Shown in pieces: positions 8,292 through 16,393 of a stretch of 48,322 nucleotides of DNA (positions within the stretch are counted from its first letter, which is position 1; the number at the start of each line of letters is the position of its first letter). The stretch is from Halorubrum coriense DSM 10284 (GTDB lineage Archaea > Halobacteriota > Halobacteria > Halobacteriales > Haloferacaceae), in contig NZ_AOJL01000024.1 of NCBI RefSeq assembly GCF_000337035.1, forward strand, positions 1-48,322. Reading direction: 5' to 3'. The notes beneath the pieces were generated by a model. It was not told where the DNA came from and did no database searches. It worked only from the letters and a program-made list of their open reading frames with translations. The position numbers were made by a program, and so were the translations under genes.

Positions 8292-9593
8292 TCAGTACGT
8301 CTCCTTCCCCCACCTGAGGTCGTCGTAGGTCGCCTGCTGGTCGCTGCCGAGTCGCTCCTCGAACTTCCGCCGGAGCGCCGCCTTCTCGCTGGCGGAGATG
8401 CGCGCCAGCTCGTCCGCCTTCGAGACCGGTTCCGGCGGGCCGCGGGTCGCCGCCACCTCCGCGATCACCTGCCGGGTGAGCCGGTCGCGGGTCGCCGCGT
8501 CGCGGGTGAAGGCGTAGGGTGCCTCCAGCTTGTACGTCACGTCGGTCCGCGGGTCGTAGACGACCATGAACGTCGGCTCGTACAGCTCGGGGTCGAGCTC
8601 GCGGTCGACGCCCAGCGCGTCGCCGTCGGCGGCCATCGGCGCGTCCGCGCCGCCCCGGCTCCGGAACCACGTGGTGAACGTGAGGTCGCCGTCGAGGCGC
8701 GCGCCGCGGTCGCCGGGATCGCCGTCGCGGTCGGCGGTCGCGCCGCCGGCGACTCCCGGGCCGTCCGACTCGCGCCGCTCCAACAGCCGCGTGAACAGCG
8801 CGGTGTCGTCGGGCCACGGCGACTCGACGCCGGCACGGGAGAGCGCGCGGGTCGCGGTCGCGCTCGCGGGGTTCTTGACGAACCCGGCCAGCGGCACGTC
8901 GCGCTCGACGAACCGCTCGACGAGCCGGACGTACTTCTCGACGACCGCTCGGGGTTTCGCCTCGCGGGCGAGCGCGCCGAGTTCCGGGTCGCGGTCGGCC
9001 CACGTGAACAGCTCCTTCGGGTAGACGGGCCCGTCGAGGACGAGGAGGTCGTCGACGCGGTCGGCGTGGTCGAGCGCGTGGGTCCCCTCGGCGAGGTACA
9101 AGGCGAGCGCGTGGACGACCCGCTCCGCGTAGCGGTTCACCCGCGGGACGTGGAGCACGCGCTGTTTGGTGTGGCCCTCGTCGCGGCGGGTCCACTCGCT
9201 ATCGAAGCCCGCGGTCGAGTCGCCCGCGTGGACCGTGGCGACGATGGTCCGGTCGCGGTGGAGGTCGAGGTCGGTCGGCGAGCTCGCCATCGCCGCGTGC
9301 GCGACGTCGACGACGAGGCCGTTCTTAAACGTCGTGGGGTTGATCGTCCCCGAGTCGAGGCCGTGGACCGTCTCGAACGGGCGCTCCGCGAGCGCCACGT
9401 CGTCGATGGCGGCCCGGCGGCGCTCGTGGTCGCCGAGCGCTTCGAGCACGACTCGGCCGTCGCGGCGCAGTTCGGGGAGCCACTCCCGCCAGACGCGCTC
9501 GGCGAGGTCGTCGTGGTCCGTCGCGTCCACGTCGCCGCCGATGCCGTACGCGAGCTGGGCGATGTTCTCGACGTGGATCGGATCGAGCGTCAC
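8292..9593 (-). CDS. nurA: DNA double-strand break repair nuclease NurA
   Basis: This is a 433-residue protein of the NurA family. NurA is a single-strand endonuclease and 5'-3' exonuclease that works with the HerA translocase and Mre11-Rad50 in end resection. The N-terminal catalytic region includes VHGLDSGTINPTTF, with the metal-binding aspartate, and the C-terminal part contains YKLEAPYAFTRDA, typical of haloarchaeal NurA. I chose GTG 9593 over the upstream in-frame ATG 9749. A strong TATA box (9614-9624, minus strand) is centred 26 bases upstream of the GTG, and the extra 52 residues are low-complexity. No herA, mre11 or rad50 is in the window. Confidence 0.87.
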   Translation of the reverse strand: MTLDPIHVENIAQLAYGIGGDVDATDHDDLAERVWREWLPELRRDGRVVLEALGDHERRRAAIDDVALAERPFETVHGLDSGTINPTTFKNGLVVDVAHAAMASSPTDLDLHRDRTIVATVHAGDSTAGFDSEWTRRDEGHTKQRVLHVPRVNRYAERVVHALALYLAEGTHALDHADRVDDLLVLDGPVYPKELFTWADRDPELGALAREAKPRAVVEKYVRLVERFVERDVPLAGFVKNPASATATRALSRAGVESPWPDDTALFTRLLERRESDGPGVAGGATADRDGDPGDRGARLDGDLTFTTWFRSRGGADAPMAADGDALGVDRELDPELYEPTFMVVYDPRTDVTYKLEAPYAFTRDAATRDRLTRQVIAEVAATRGPPEPVSKADELARISASEKAALRRKFEERLGSDQQATYDDLRWGKETY

Positions 9594-9613
9594 GACCGTA
9601 GGGCGGACCGGAC

Positions 9614-9624
9614 GGATATAAAAG
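9614..9624 (-). promoter_or_regulatory. TATA box fixing the nurA GTG start
   Basis: On the minus strand the sequence reads CTTTTATATCC, centred 26 bases before GTG 9593. That predicts transcription starting at or within two bases of the GTG, and excludes the ATG at 9749 from the main transcript. Confidence 0.65.
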
Positions 9625-9807
9625 TCGTCGGCCGCGCGCTCGCTGGTGTCACCGGTCGACGGTGCCGCGCGCTCGCTGGTGCCGCCAGTCGGCGGCCAGC
9701 GGTTCGCCGGGTCGGAGCGGCCGGATCGACGAACGTGTTCGATTTCCATCGAAGAAGCAGCAAAATCGACTGGTTAGGGAAGGCGACCGGTGAAGCGTCG
9801 TTCGAGT

Positions 9808-9853
9808 TATTATCACGTCAAGGGGTCGCTAAACGACGGTATCACGGATAATA
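9808..9853. repeat. Inverted and direct repeats upstream of the transducer promoter
   Basis: TATTATC (9808-9814) and GATAATA (9847-9853) are perfect inverse copies, and TATCACG occurs directly at 9811-9817 and 9840-9846. They lie 16-60 bases upstream of the transducer TATA box, in AT-rich DNA unlike its surroundings. A regulator-binding site is plausible but unproven. Confidence 0.4.
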
Positions 9854-9868
9854 CTCGGAGGCGACGTG

Positions 9869-9876
9869 CTTTTAAG
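9869..9876 (+). promoter_or_regulatory. TATA box of the transducer gene
   Basis: CTTTTAAG is centred about 25 bases before ATG 9897 and supports that start with a leaderless transcript. Confidence 0.6.
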
Positions 9877-9896
9877 CCATACCACAATCAGCGGGT

Positions 9897-11804
9897 ATGG
9901 CAGAGACTGTGACCGAGAGAGACTCGGGGGGATCGGGCGGGCTGGCGGAGAGCGTGCGGGACGTGATCCGCTACATCCCGGACGGCACCTCGATGCCGGA
10001 AGAGATGTGGAACCCGCGGCACCGGAACATCCTGATAGCCATCGCGGTCCAGGTGCCGTTCCTCGTCGCGATGGGGCTGTACAGCGGGACCGAATCGATC
10101 ACGGGCGCGGAGATTCCGGCGACCCCGCTGTGGATGCTCGGCGCGTTCGTCGCCGTCATCCTCGCCACGGGCGCGCTGGCGAGCTGGTCGCGGCTCGCCC
10201 GCCGCCAGCGGACGGTGCTCGCGGCGTTCAGCCTCATGACCGTCTCGATGGCGTTGGTGAAGCTGTCGGGCGGGTACATCGAGGCGCACTTCAGCTTCTT
10301 CGTGTTCGTGGGCGTGCTCGCGCTGTACGAGGACTGGCTCCCGTTCGCCGTCGGCGTCGGGTACGTGGCGGTCGGCCACGGCGCGTTCAGCCTCATCGAC
10401 TCGAGCCTCGTCTACAACCACGCCGCGGCGATCGAGAACCCGGTGATCTGGGGCGGCATTCACGCGTTCTTCGTCCTCGCGCTCGTCGGCGCGCTGATGG
10501 TCAACTGGTACTCGATCGAGAAGTCTCGCGAGGCGGCGCGCGAGCAGCTCGCGCTGGCGGAGCAGAAGCAGTCGGAGATACAGGACGTCGAGGCGGCGAA
10601 GGCGGAGGTCGAGGAGCGCCGCGAGGAGGTCGAGCGGCTGAACAGCCACCTCGAGACGAAGGCGGACGACTACAGCGCCGCGATGAACCGGGCCGCCGAC
10701 GGCGACCTGACCGTTCGGCTCGACGCCGAGAGCGAGAGCGAGGCGATGGCGCAGATCGGCGCGGCGTTCAACGGCATGATGGACGACATCGACGACGCGA
10801 TGGGCGAGGTCCGGTCGTTCGCCCAGCAGGTGTCGGCCGCGAGCGAGAACACGGTCGACGGCGTCGAGACCGCGGCCGACCGGAGCGAGGCCGTGAGCCA
10901 GTCGGTCGGCGAGATCGCCGAGGGCGCGGACGAGCAGCGCGAGATGCTCCGACAGGTGTCCGACGAGATGAACGACCTCTCGGCCACCATCGAGGAGGTG
11001 GCCTCCTCGACGCAGACCGTCGTCGAGGTCGCGGAACAGACCGCCGACATCGCCGACGAGGGGGAGGAGACCGCCGACGCCGCGATCGAGCGCGTCGAGG
11101 AGTCCCGCGAGGCGCTCGACTCCGCCGCGGGGACCGTCCAAGAGCTCGACGAGCGGATGGAGGACATCGGCGAGATCGTCGACCTCATCGGCGACATCGC
11201 CGAGCAGACGAACCTGCTCGCGCTCAACGCGAACATCGAGGCCGCCCGCGCGGGCGGGAGCGGCGGCGGGAGCGACGGCTTCGCGGTCGTCGCCGACGAG
11301 GTGAAACAGCTCGCCGAGGAGACCCAAGACGCCGCCACTGAGATCGAGGAGCTCATCGGCGCGACGCAGTCGCAGACCGACGGGACGGTGAAGGCGGTCC
11401 GGAGCGCCGAGGAGAACATCGCCGCGGGCGCGGACGCCGTCGACGACGCCGCGGACGCGTTCGCGCGGGTGTCCGACAACGCCGCGGAGGCCGGCGAGGG
11501 GATCCGCGAGATCAGCCGAGCGACCGACGACCAGGCGGCCAGCACGGAGGAGACCGTCTCGATGGCCGAGGAGGTCGCGGACATCAGCGGGTCGACGGCC
11601 GACGAGGCCGACGCGGTCGCCGAGGCCGCGGACGAGCAGCTGACCGCGATGAACGCGGCGACGACGGAGGCCGGCTCGCTCGCGAAGCAGGCGGAGCGGC
11701 TCGGCGCGCTCGTGCGCGACTTCGATGTCTCCGGCGAGGGGGTCGACCCGGACGGCTCGCCCGGACCGAACGTCGCGGTCGGCGACGGCGGGCAGCCCGA
11801 GTAG
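9897..11804 (+). CDS. Membrane methyl-accepting transducer (Htr family) with multi-helix input domain
   Basis: This 635-residue protein feeds signals to the CheA/CheW chemotaxis machinery. Residues 40-205 form about six closely spaced membrane helices with no large extracellular sensor domain. Then come a charged linker and coiled coil (205-255), a HAMP-like segment, and a long signalling region with the hairpin tip NLLALNANIEAARAG near residue 440. The C-terminal Ala/Glu-rich coiled coil holds likely methylation or deamidation sites (for example EEVASSTQT). The input probably comes from the membrane itself or from a partner protein; the stimulus cannot be read. No che genes are nearby, so it is an orphan transducer. 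The tail after residue 610 is Gly/Asp-rich. Confidence 0.88.
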   Translation: MAETVTERDSGGSGGLAESVRDVIRYIPDGTSMPEEMWNPRHRNILIAIAVQVPFLVAMGLYSGTESITGAEIPATPLWMLGAFVAVILATGALASWSRLARRQRTVLAAFSLMTVSMALVKLSGGYIEAHFSFFVFVGVLALYEDWLPFAVGVGYVAVGHGAFSLIDSSLVYNHAAAIENPVIWGGIHAFFVLALVGALMVNWYSIEKSREAAREQLALAEQKQSEIQDVEAAKAEVEERREEVERLNSHLETKADDYSAAMNRAADGDLTVRLDAESESEAMAQIGAAFNGMMDDIDDAMGEVRSFAQQVSAASENTVDGVETAADRSEAVSQSVGEIAEGADEQREMLRQVSDEMNDLSATIEEVASSTQTVVEVAEQTADIADEGEETADAAIERVEESREALDSAAGTVQELDERMEDIGEIVDLIGDIAEQTNLLALNANIEAARAGGSGGGSDGFAVVADEVKQLAEETQDAATEIEELIGATQSQTDGTVKAVRSAEENIAAGADAVDDAADAFARVSDNAAEAGEGIREISRATDDQAASTEETVSMAEEVADISGSTADEADAVAEAADEQLTAMNAATTEAGSLAKQAERLGALVRDFDVSGEGVDPDGSPGPNVAVGDGGQPE

Positions 11805-11821
11805 TCGCGACCGCCGGAGGA

Positions 11822-11828
11822 CTTTTTC
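11822..11828 (+). terminator. Possible T-tract terminator after the transducer
   Basis: A run of five T residues (11823-11827) follows the transducer stop by about 19 bases, just before the convergent neighbour. T-rich stretches serve as archaeal terminators; there is no strong preceding hairpin and none is required. Confidence 0.35.
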
Positions 11829-11870
11829 AGATCGGTACGCGCGTCGAGCGCCGCGGCGCGGCTCGGCGCG

Positions 11871-12284
11871 TCACTCGCTCTGCGGTCCGCGCCGGACCGC
11901 TTCGAGGACCGCGAGCGCGCGCTTCACCTGCGCGCCGTCCTCCACGAACACCAGCGTCCGGGGCGGGCGCGTCGCCTTCGGGCGGGCGCGGAGGTCAGCG
12001 TCCCTCGCCGCCGTCGCGGCCGCGTCCGCGGCGACCGTCGCCTCGATCCGGACGCGGTCCGGCTGGACGTACACCTCGGCGACGGGGTCGCCGCGCTCGT
12101 TCCCGTCGTCCGAGTCGTCGCGCTCGCGGGCGATCCGGTACGCCAGCGCGCCGTCGGCCGTGGGCTCGACGTCGCGGTCGGCGTCGACGACGGTCAGCCC
12201 GCGGAGGCGGCTCTCGTTGCCGGTCACCTCGGAGGCGAGCAGCTGCGCGAGCCTGACGCCGTCGGTGAGGCGGTCCGTCACCAT
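11871..12284 (-). CDS. Conserved haloarchaeal protein of unknown function
   Basis: This 137-residue soluble protein has no motif I recognise. It has an acidic middle (DDSDDGNERGD) and a C-terminal segment PRTLVFVEDGAQVKRALAVL resembling a small alpha/beta domain. It lies directly downstream of the DUF2240 gene on the same strand, with one base between the two open frames, so the pair almost certainly shares a transcript and may act together. No signal peptide or membrane segment is seen. Confidence 0.6.
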   Translation of the reverse strand: MVTDRLTDGVRLAQLLASEVTGNESRLRGLTVVDADRDVEPTADGALAYRIARERDDSDDGNERGDPVAEVYVQPDRVRIEATVAADAAATAARDADLRARPKATRPPRTLVFVEDGAQVKRALAVLEAVRRGPQSE

Positions 12285-12285
12285 C

Positions 12286-12825
12286 TCACGCCACCTCCGG
12301 GTCGTCGGCGTCGGGCAGATCGCTCCCGTCGTCGGCCGGATCGGTCCCGTCGTCGGCCGGATCGCCTCCGTCGACGGTCGCCGCGGCGAGCTCCTCGCGC
12401 ACGTCGGCGGCGAGGCGGTCGACCGCGGCCCCCTGCTCGCGGGCGTAGAGGACCGCGGCCGCCTCGATGGTTATCGCCAGCGCGCGCTGGCGCTCGTTGA
12501 TCGCGGCGACCGCGCGCTGCTTCTCGACGCCCGCGGCGACGATGGCGTCGAGCGCGCTCTCGAACGTCGACTGCTCCCGGAGGACCGACTCGTCGGGGAC
12601 GAAGCCCTCGGGGACGGTCACCTCGGCCGGGTCGAACTGGAGGAGGAGGTCCCCGTCCTCGGACGCGAGCAGGCCGCGCCCCACCGCGACGTCGACGAGC
12701 CGCTTCGCCTGATCGGGGGAGAACCACTCCCGCTCTAACGACAGCGCGACGACGAACTCCCCCTGTCCGAGCCGGTCCTGGGCTCGGGTCTTGAACGGGG
12801 CGGCGACGGCGACCTCCAGACTCAT
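12286..12825 (-). CDS. DUF2240-family protein
   Basis: This 179-residue protein matches the haloarchaeal DUF2240 type as I remember it: an N-terminal segment MSLEVAVAAPFKTR, a FSPDQAKRLVDVAVGRGLL helix pair resembling a small winged-helix unit, and a middle helix with EKQRAVAAINERQ. The function is not known; the helical start could bind nucleic acid. The last 30 residues are an acidic run built on the repeated unit DPADDG, encoded by an imperfect 21-bp direct repeat near 12320-12365. It starts a two-gene unit with the 137-residue protein immediately downstream. Confidence 0.65.
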   Translation of the reverse strand: MSLEVAVAAPFKTRAQDRLGQGEFVVALSLEREWFSPDQAKRLVDVAVGRGLLASEDGDLLLQFDPAEVTVPEGFVPDESVLREQSTFESALDAIVAAGVEKQRAVAAINERQRALAITIEAAAVLYAREQGAAVDRLAADVREELAAATVDGGDPADDGTDPADDGSDLPDADDPEVA

Positions 12826-12892
12826 GTGAAACGGACGGATCGGCGGGCGCGTAAACGTGTCGAACGCGGGGGCGACCGGGTGGTCTCGAGGA

Positions 12893-14359
12893 TCAGTCGT
12901 CGCCGCCGGGGGTCGTGGCGGCGGTCTCCGCCGGGTCGGCGTCGGCCGAGGCCGGGTTCACGTCGATCGTGAGGCCGGTCCCGGCCATGACGAACAGCAC
13001 GAACGGCGAGAGGAACGCGAACAGGTAGTACGGCGCGTACTCGATGGTCGGCACGCCGGTGGCGGTCGACATGAAGACGGCACCCGCGTGCCACGGCATC
13101 AGGGCACCGGTCGGCGTCCCGGCGGCCTCGACCGCGCGGGAGAGCTGGTCGGTGTCGAGGCCGAACTCGTCGTAGGTGTTCCGGAGCGTGACGCCGGGCA
13201 GGACGATGCTCATGTACTGTTGGGCCGTGAGAGCGTTGATGAAGACGGCGGAGATACCGGTTCCGGCGACGAGCGCGCCCGGACTCCGCACGGACGAGGT
13301 GAACGCGTGGGCGATCACCGCGAGGACGCCGGTCCGTTCCAAGATGCCGCCGAGCGACAGCGCGGCGACGACGACCGTGATCGTCCACGCGGAGCCGGTG
13401 AGTCCGCCGGTCGCGAGGAGCTCGTTCACGGTCGCCGAGGCCGATTCAGGCGCGGTGCCGTACATGAACGTCTCCCACGCGGCGACGAAGCCGGCCCCCT
13501 GGAGGAGGATCGTCGTGAACGCGCCGGCGAAGACGCCGGCGACGAGGGTCGGGAGCGCGGCGTACCCGCGCAGCGCCAAGCCGAAGGTGACGACGAGCGG
13601 GACGAAGGCGACGACGGTGATCGCGTAGGTCTCGGTGAGGCCGCCCTGGATCGCCGCGATCTCGCCGGCCGGGATGTCGCCGCTCGTGCGGAGACCGAGC
13701 GCGGCGAACCCGAGGACGGCGAGACCGAAGGCGATGGCGGTCCCGGTCCGCATCCGGCGGATGTGCGCGTACAGGTCGGTGTTGGTGACGCCGGCGGCGA
13801 GGTTCGTGGTGTCGGAGAGCGGCGACTGCTTGTCGCCGGCGTACGCGCCCGAGAGGACCGCGCCGACCGTCATCGGTGCCGGGACGCCGAGTCCCGTGCC
13901 GATGCCGACGAAGGCGACGCCGAGCGTCCCGACCGTGGTCCACGAGGAGCCGATGGCGAACGCGACGATCGCCGCGAGGACCGCGGCCGCGGGGAGGAAC
14001 GTCGTCGGCGAGAGGATCTCCAACCCGTAGTACATCATGCTGGGGATCGTGCCGGCGCTGACCCACGTCGCGATCAGCCCGTAGATGGTGAAGATGATGA
14101 GGATCGCCTGGAGCCCCATCACGAGGCCGTTCGCGATCCCGTCGAACAGCTCGTCCCAGTCGTAACCGAGCCACAGACCGAACGCGCCGACGAAGGCGAT
14201 GCTCCAGAGGAGCGGCGGATGCGGGTCGAGGCCGAGGACGGCCGAGCCGATGCCGAGGAACGCCACGACGGCGAGGACCGGAACCAGCGCCGCCGCGAGG
14301 CTCGGGCGGCGGTCCGGGTCCAGGTCGTCGTACGCCGTCGGGGTGAACGAGCGTGCCAT
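12893..14359 (-). CDS. Na+/H+ antiporter, NhaC family
   Basis: This 488-residue membrane protein exchanges Na+ for H+ across the cell membrane. About twelve helices are visible. NhaC-type motifs include IGSSWTTVGTLG and SGAYAGDKQSPLSDTTNLAAG, a conserved acidic/Ser-Thr ion pathway segment, and TPTGALMPWHAG near the end. The C-terminal 25 residues are acidic and cytosolic. The start ATG 14359 has a minus-strand TACTTATG element about 27 bases upstream. It is divergent from the NOG1-like GTPase gene across 193 bases. It could contribute to pH or Na+ homeostasis, although haloarchaea keep K+ as their main cation. Confidence 0.88.
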   Translation of the reverse strand: MARSFTPTAYDDLDPDRRPSLAAALVPVLAVVAFLGIGSAVLGLDPHPPLLWSIAFVGAFGLWLGYDWDELFDGIANGLVMGLQAILIIFTIYGLIATWVSAGTIPSMMYYGLEILSPTTFLPAAAVLAAIVAFAIGSSWTTVGTLGVAFVGIGTGLGVPAPMTVGAVLSGAYAGDKQSPLSDTTNLAAGVTNTDLYAHIRRMRTGTAIAFGLAVLGFAALGLRTSGDIPAGEIAAIQGGLTETYAITVVAFVPLVVTFGLALRGYAALPTLVAGVFAGAFTTILLQGAGFVAAWETFMYGTAPESASATVNELLATGGLTGSAWTITVVVAALSLGGILERTGVLAVIAHAFTSSVRSPGALVAGTGISAVFINALTAQQYMSIVLPGVTLRNTYDEFGLDTDQLSRAVEAAGTPTGALMPWHAGAVFMSTATGVPTIEYAPYYLFAFLSPFVLFVMAGTGLTIDVNPASADADPAETAATTPGGDD

Positions 14360-14552
14360 TGTCCGCTGTATTCGTTTGAAGCATAAGTATGGCTCGGAAT
14401 ATGCGTGTGATAGATACCGATAGATCTTGCCGGTTGCGGTCGGCGGCTTCGGCGGCTCCCGCGGCAGTCGCCGCGTCGGACCGTGTGCCGCCGTGTCGCG
14501 GGAGTCCGCGAACGGACGCTCTTATACGCGTCGGCGGCGAAGCCGGTGTAAC

Positions 14553-15536
14553 ATGATATTTGAGGGCCTCCCGACGACTCCGCGCTCCGAGGAGCTCGTC
14601 GACAAGGCGTTCTCGCGGGCGGCGCGGGCCGGCCGCGCGAAGCGCGGCCACGAGGCGCAGGAGTCGATGTTACGGACCGCCGGCAACGTGCTCTCGGACA
14701 ACTTGGAGAACGTCGTCACGTCGTGGCCCGACTTCGGCTTCGACGTCGACCCGTTCTACTACGAGCTCGCGGACGCGCTCGTCGACGTCGACCGCCTCCG
14801 ACAGGCGCTCTCACAGGTGATGTGGGCGAGCCGCCAGATCGAGGACCTCCGCGACGAGTACACGACGAAGATCCGGAACTCCGACGTCGACACGGCGCGG
14901 AAACACCGCAAGCAGGCGTTCGCCCGCATGGCGGACATCATGGACCAGATCGAAGACGACCTGCGCTACATCGGCGACTCCCGGGACCAGCTGAAGGTGC
15001 TGCCGGACGTCCAGCCGGACGAGCCGGCCGTCGTCGTCGCCGGCTACCCCAACGTCGGGAAGTCGTCGTTCGTCAACCGGATCACCCGCGCGTCGAACCA
15101 GATCGCGGAGTACCCGTTCACCACGAAGGGCGTCCAGATCGGCCACTTCGAACGCGACCACGTCCGGTACCAGATCGTGGACACGCCCGGGCTCTTGGAC
15201 CGCCCGGCGGACGAGCGCAACGACATCGAGCGGCAGGCGGTGACCGCCCTCGAACACCTCGCGGACGCCGTGATATTCGTGATCGACCCCTCCGGCGACT
15301 GCGGCTACCCGCTCGACGTCCAGCTCGAACTCCGCGAGGAGGCCCGCGAGCTGTTCGGCGCGGCCGTGCCGCTGCTCACGGTGGCGAACAAACACGACCG
15401 CTTCGAGGCCGTCAGGGCGGAGTCCGTCGACGCGACGATGAGCGTCACGGAGGACGAGAACGTCGAGGGGGTCCTCGACATGGCCGTCGACGCGGTCGGC
15501 TACGAGCCCGACCTCCCCACGCGCGACGGGGAGTAG
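14553..15536 (+). CDS. NOG1-like GTP-binding protein
   Basis: This 327-residue GTPase belongs to the Obg/NOG1 superfamily. An N-terminal helical domain (residues 1-155) is followed by a G domain with G1 GYPNVGKSS, the switch I region EYPFTTKG, G3 DTPGL and G4 NKHD. In eukaryotes NOG1 joins late 60S ribosomal subunit assembly, so a role in large-subunit biogenesis is likely. I took ATG 14553 because TTATA (14522-14526) lies about 29 bases upstream and the earlier in-frame start at 14427 adds 42 residues without family character. Confidence 0.9.
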   Translation: MIFEGLPTTPRSEELVDKAFSRAARAGRAKRGHEAQESMLRTAGNVLSDNLENVVTSWPDFGFDVDPFYYELADALVDVDRLRQALSQVMWASRQIEDLRDEYTTKIRNSDVDTARKHRKQAFARMADIMDQIEDDLRYIGDSRDQLKVLPDVQPDEPAVVVAGYPNVGKSSFVNRITRASNQIAEYPFTTKGVQIGHFERDHVRYQIVDTPGLLDRPADERNDIERQAVTALEHLADAVIFVIDPSGDCGYPLDVQLELREEARELFGAAVPLLTVANKHDRFEAVRAESVDATMSVTEDENVEGVLDMAVDAVGYEPDLPTRDGE

Positions 15537-15589
15537 TCGGTCGACGCGTTCGACGACCCCGAATCGAAGAGGAGAGCCTTCTCGCGGCG

Positions 15590-16333
15590 TTACGCCGGAA
15601 CCGCTTCGTACACGACGTTCACCGTGACGCGCACGCTCACGTCGGCGCTCTCGACGGCGGTCGAGGCCCTGGCGTCGCCGCCGGCCGCCGCGTCGTACGA
15701 CTCGGCCACGTACGGGCTCGACCGCGACTGCGCCGTCGACACCTCGTAGACGCCGGAGACCTCCAGCCCGCTCGCGTTGGCGAGCGCGGCCGCGTCGTCG
15801 TCGGCGTTCGACATGGCCTTCGAGATCGCCTCCTCGCGGACCTCCCGCTCCGTCTCCTCGGTCAGCCCGAACTGGATCCGCTGGACTCGGTCCGCGCCCG
15901 CGTCGACCGCGACGTCGATCACCTCGCCGACGGCGTCGACGTCGTCGACCTCGATCGCGTACTGGTGGACGCCCTCGTACCGCGTCCGGTTCGGGTCGTC
16001 ACGGGTCTCGTAGCTCTCGCGGACGTCGTACCGCTCGGTGCGGATCGCGTCGTCGGCGAGCCCCCACTCCGCGAGGGCCGCCCGAAGCTCCTCGTCGCCG
16101 GCGGCCAACTCGTCGCGGACCGCCTGCGCGTCGGAGCCGGTCGCGGTGACCCCGACGCGGAGCGTGGCGCGGTCCGGTGCCGACGTCGCCTCGCCGGCGG
16201 CCGTCACTTCGATGCTCCGCTCCAGTTGCGCCTCGCCGCCGTCCGTCGGGCTCGCGGTCCCCGCGAGCCCCGAGCAGCCGGCCAGCGCGACGAGCGCCGC
16301 GATGCCGATGAGCGCCGTCAGTCGTCTGTCCAT
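15590..16333 (-). CDS. SIMPL-domain (DUF541) lipoprotein
   Basis: This 247-residue exported protein has a hydrophobic signal ending in a lipobox-like ALAGC (Cys20), so it is probably anchored to the outer face of the membrane. The mature part is a SIMPL/DUF541 domain, recognised from VTAAGEATSAPDRATLRVGV, the repeated beta segments and NADDDAAALANASGLEVSGVYEV. Family members form oligomeric beta-rich assemblies of poorly known function. It lies 60 bases downstream of the channel-UspA fusion on the same strand and might share its transcript by read-through. Confidence 0.83.
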   Translation of the reverse strand: MDRRLTALIGIAALVALAGCSGLAGTASPTDGGEAQLERSIEVTAAGEATSAPDRATLRVGVTATGSDAQAVRDELAAGDEELRAALAEWGLADDAIRTERYDVRESYETRDDPNRTRYEGVHQYAIEVDDVDAVGEVIDVAVDAGADRVQRIQFGLTEETEREVREEAISKAMSNADDDAAALANASGLEVSGVYEVSTAQSRSSPYVAESYDAAAGGDARASTAVESADVSVRVTVNVVYEAVPA

Positions 16334-16393
16334 ACGCGACCGTTCGTCGGCGGACCTCTATAAGACGACGATAGCACAAAGAGCCGCTTTCGC

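Noticed and set aside
9594-9749. Longer NurA start at ATG 9749
   Set aside because: It would place the promoter inside the coding region; the added residues are low-complexity and a clean TATA box fits GTG 9593.
12300-12380. Direct repeats as a possible regulatory array
   Set aside because: They lie inside the DUF2240 coding region and simply encode the acidic repeat DPADDG.
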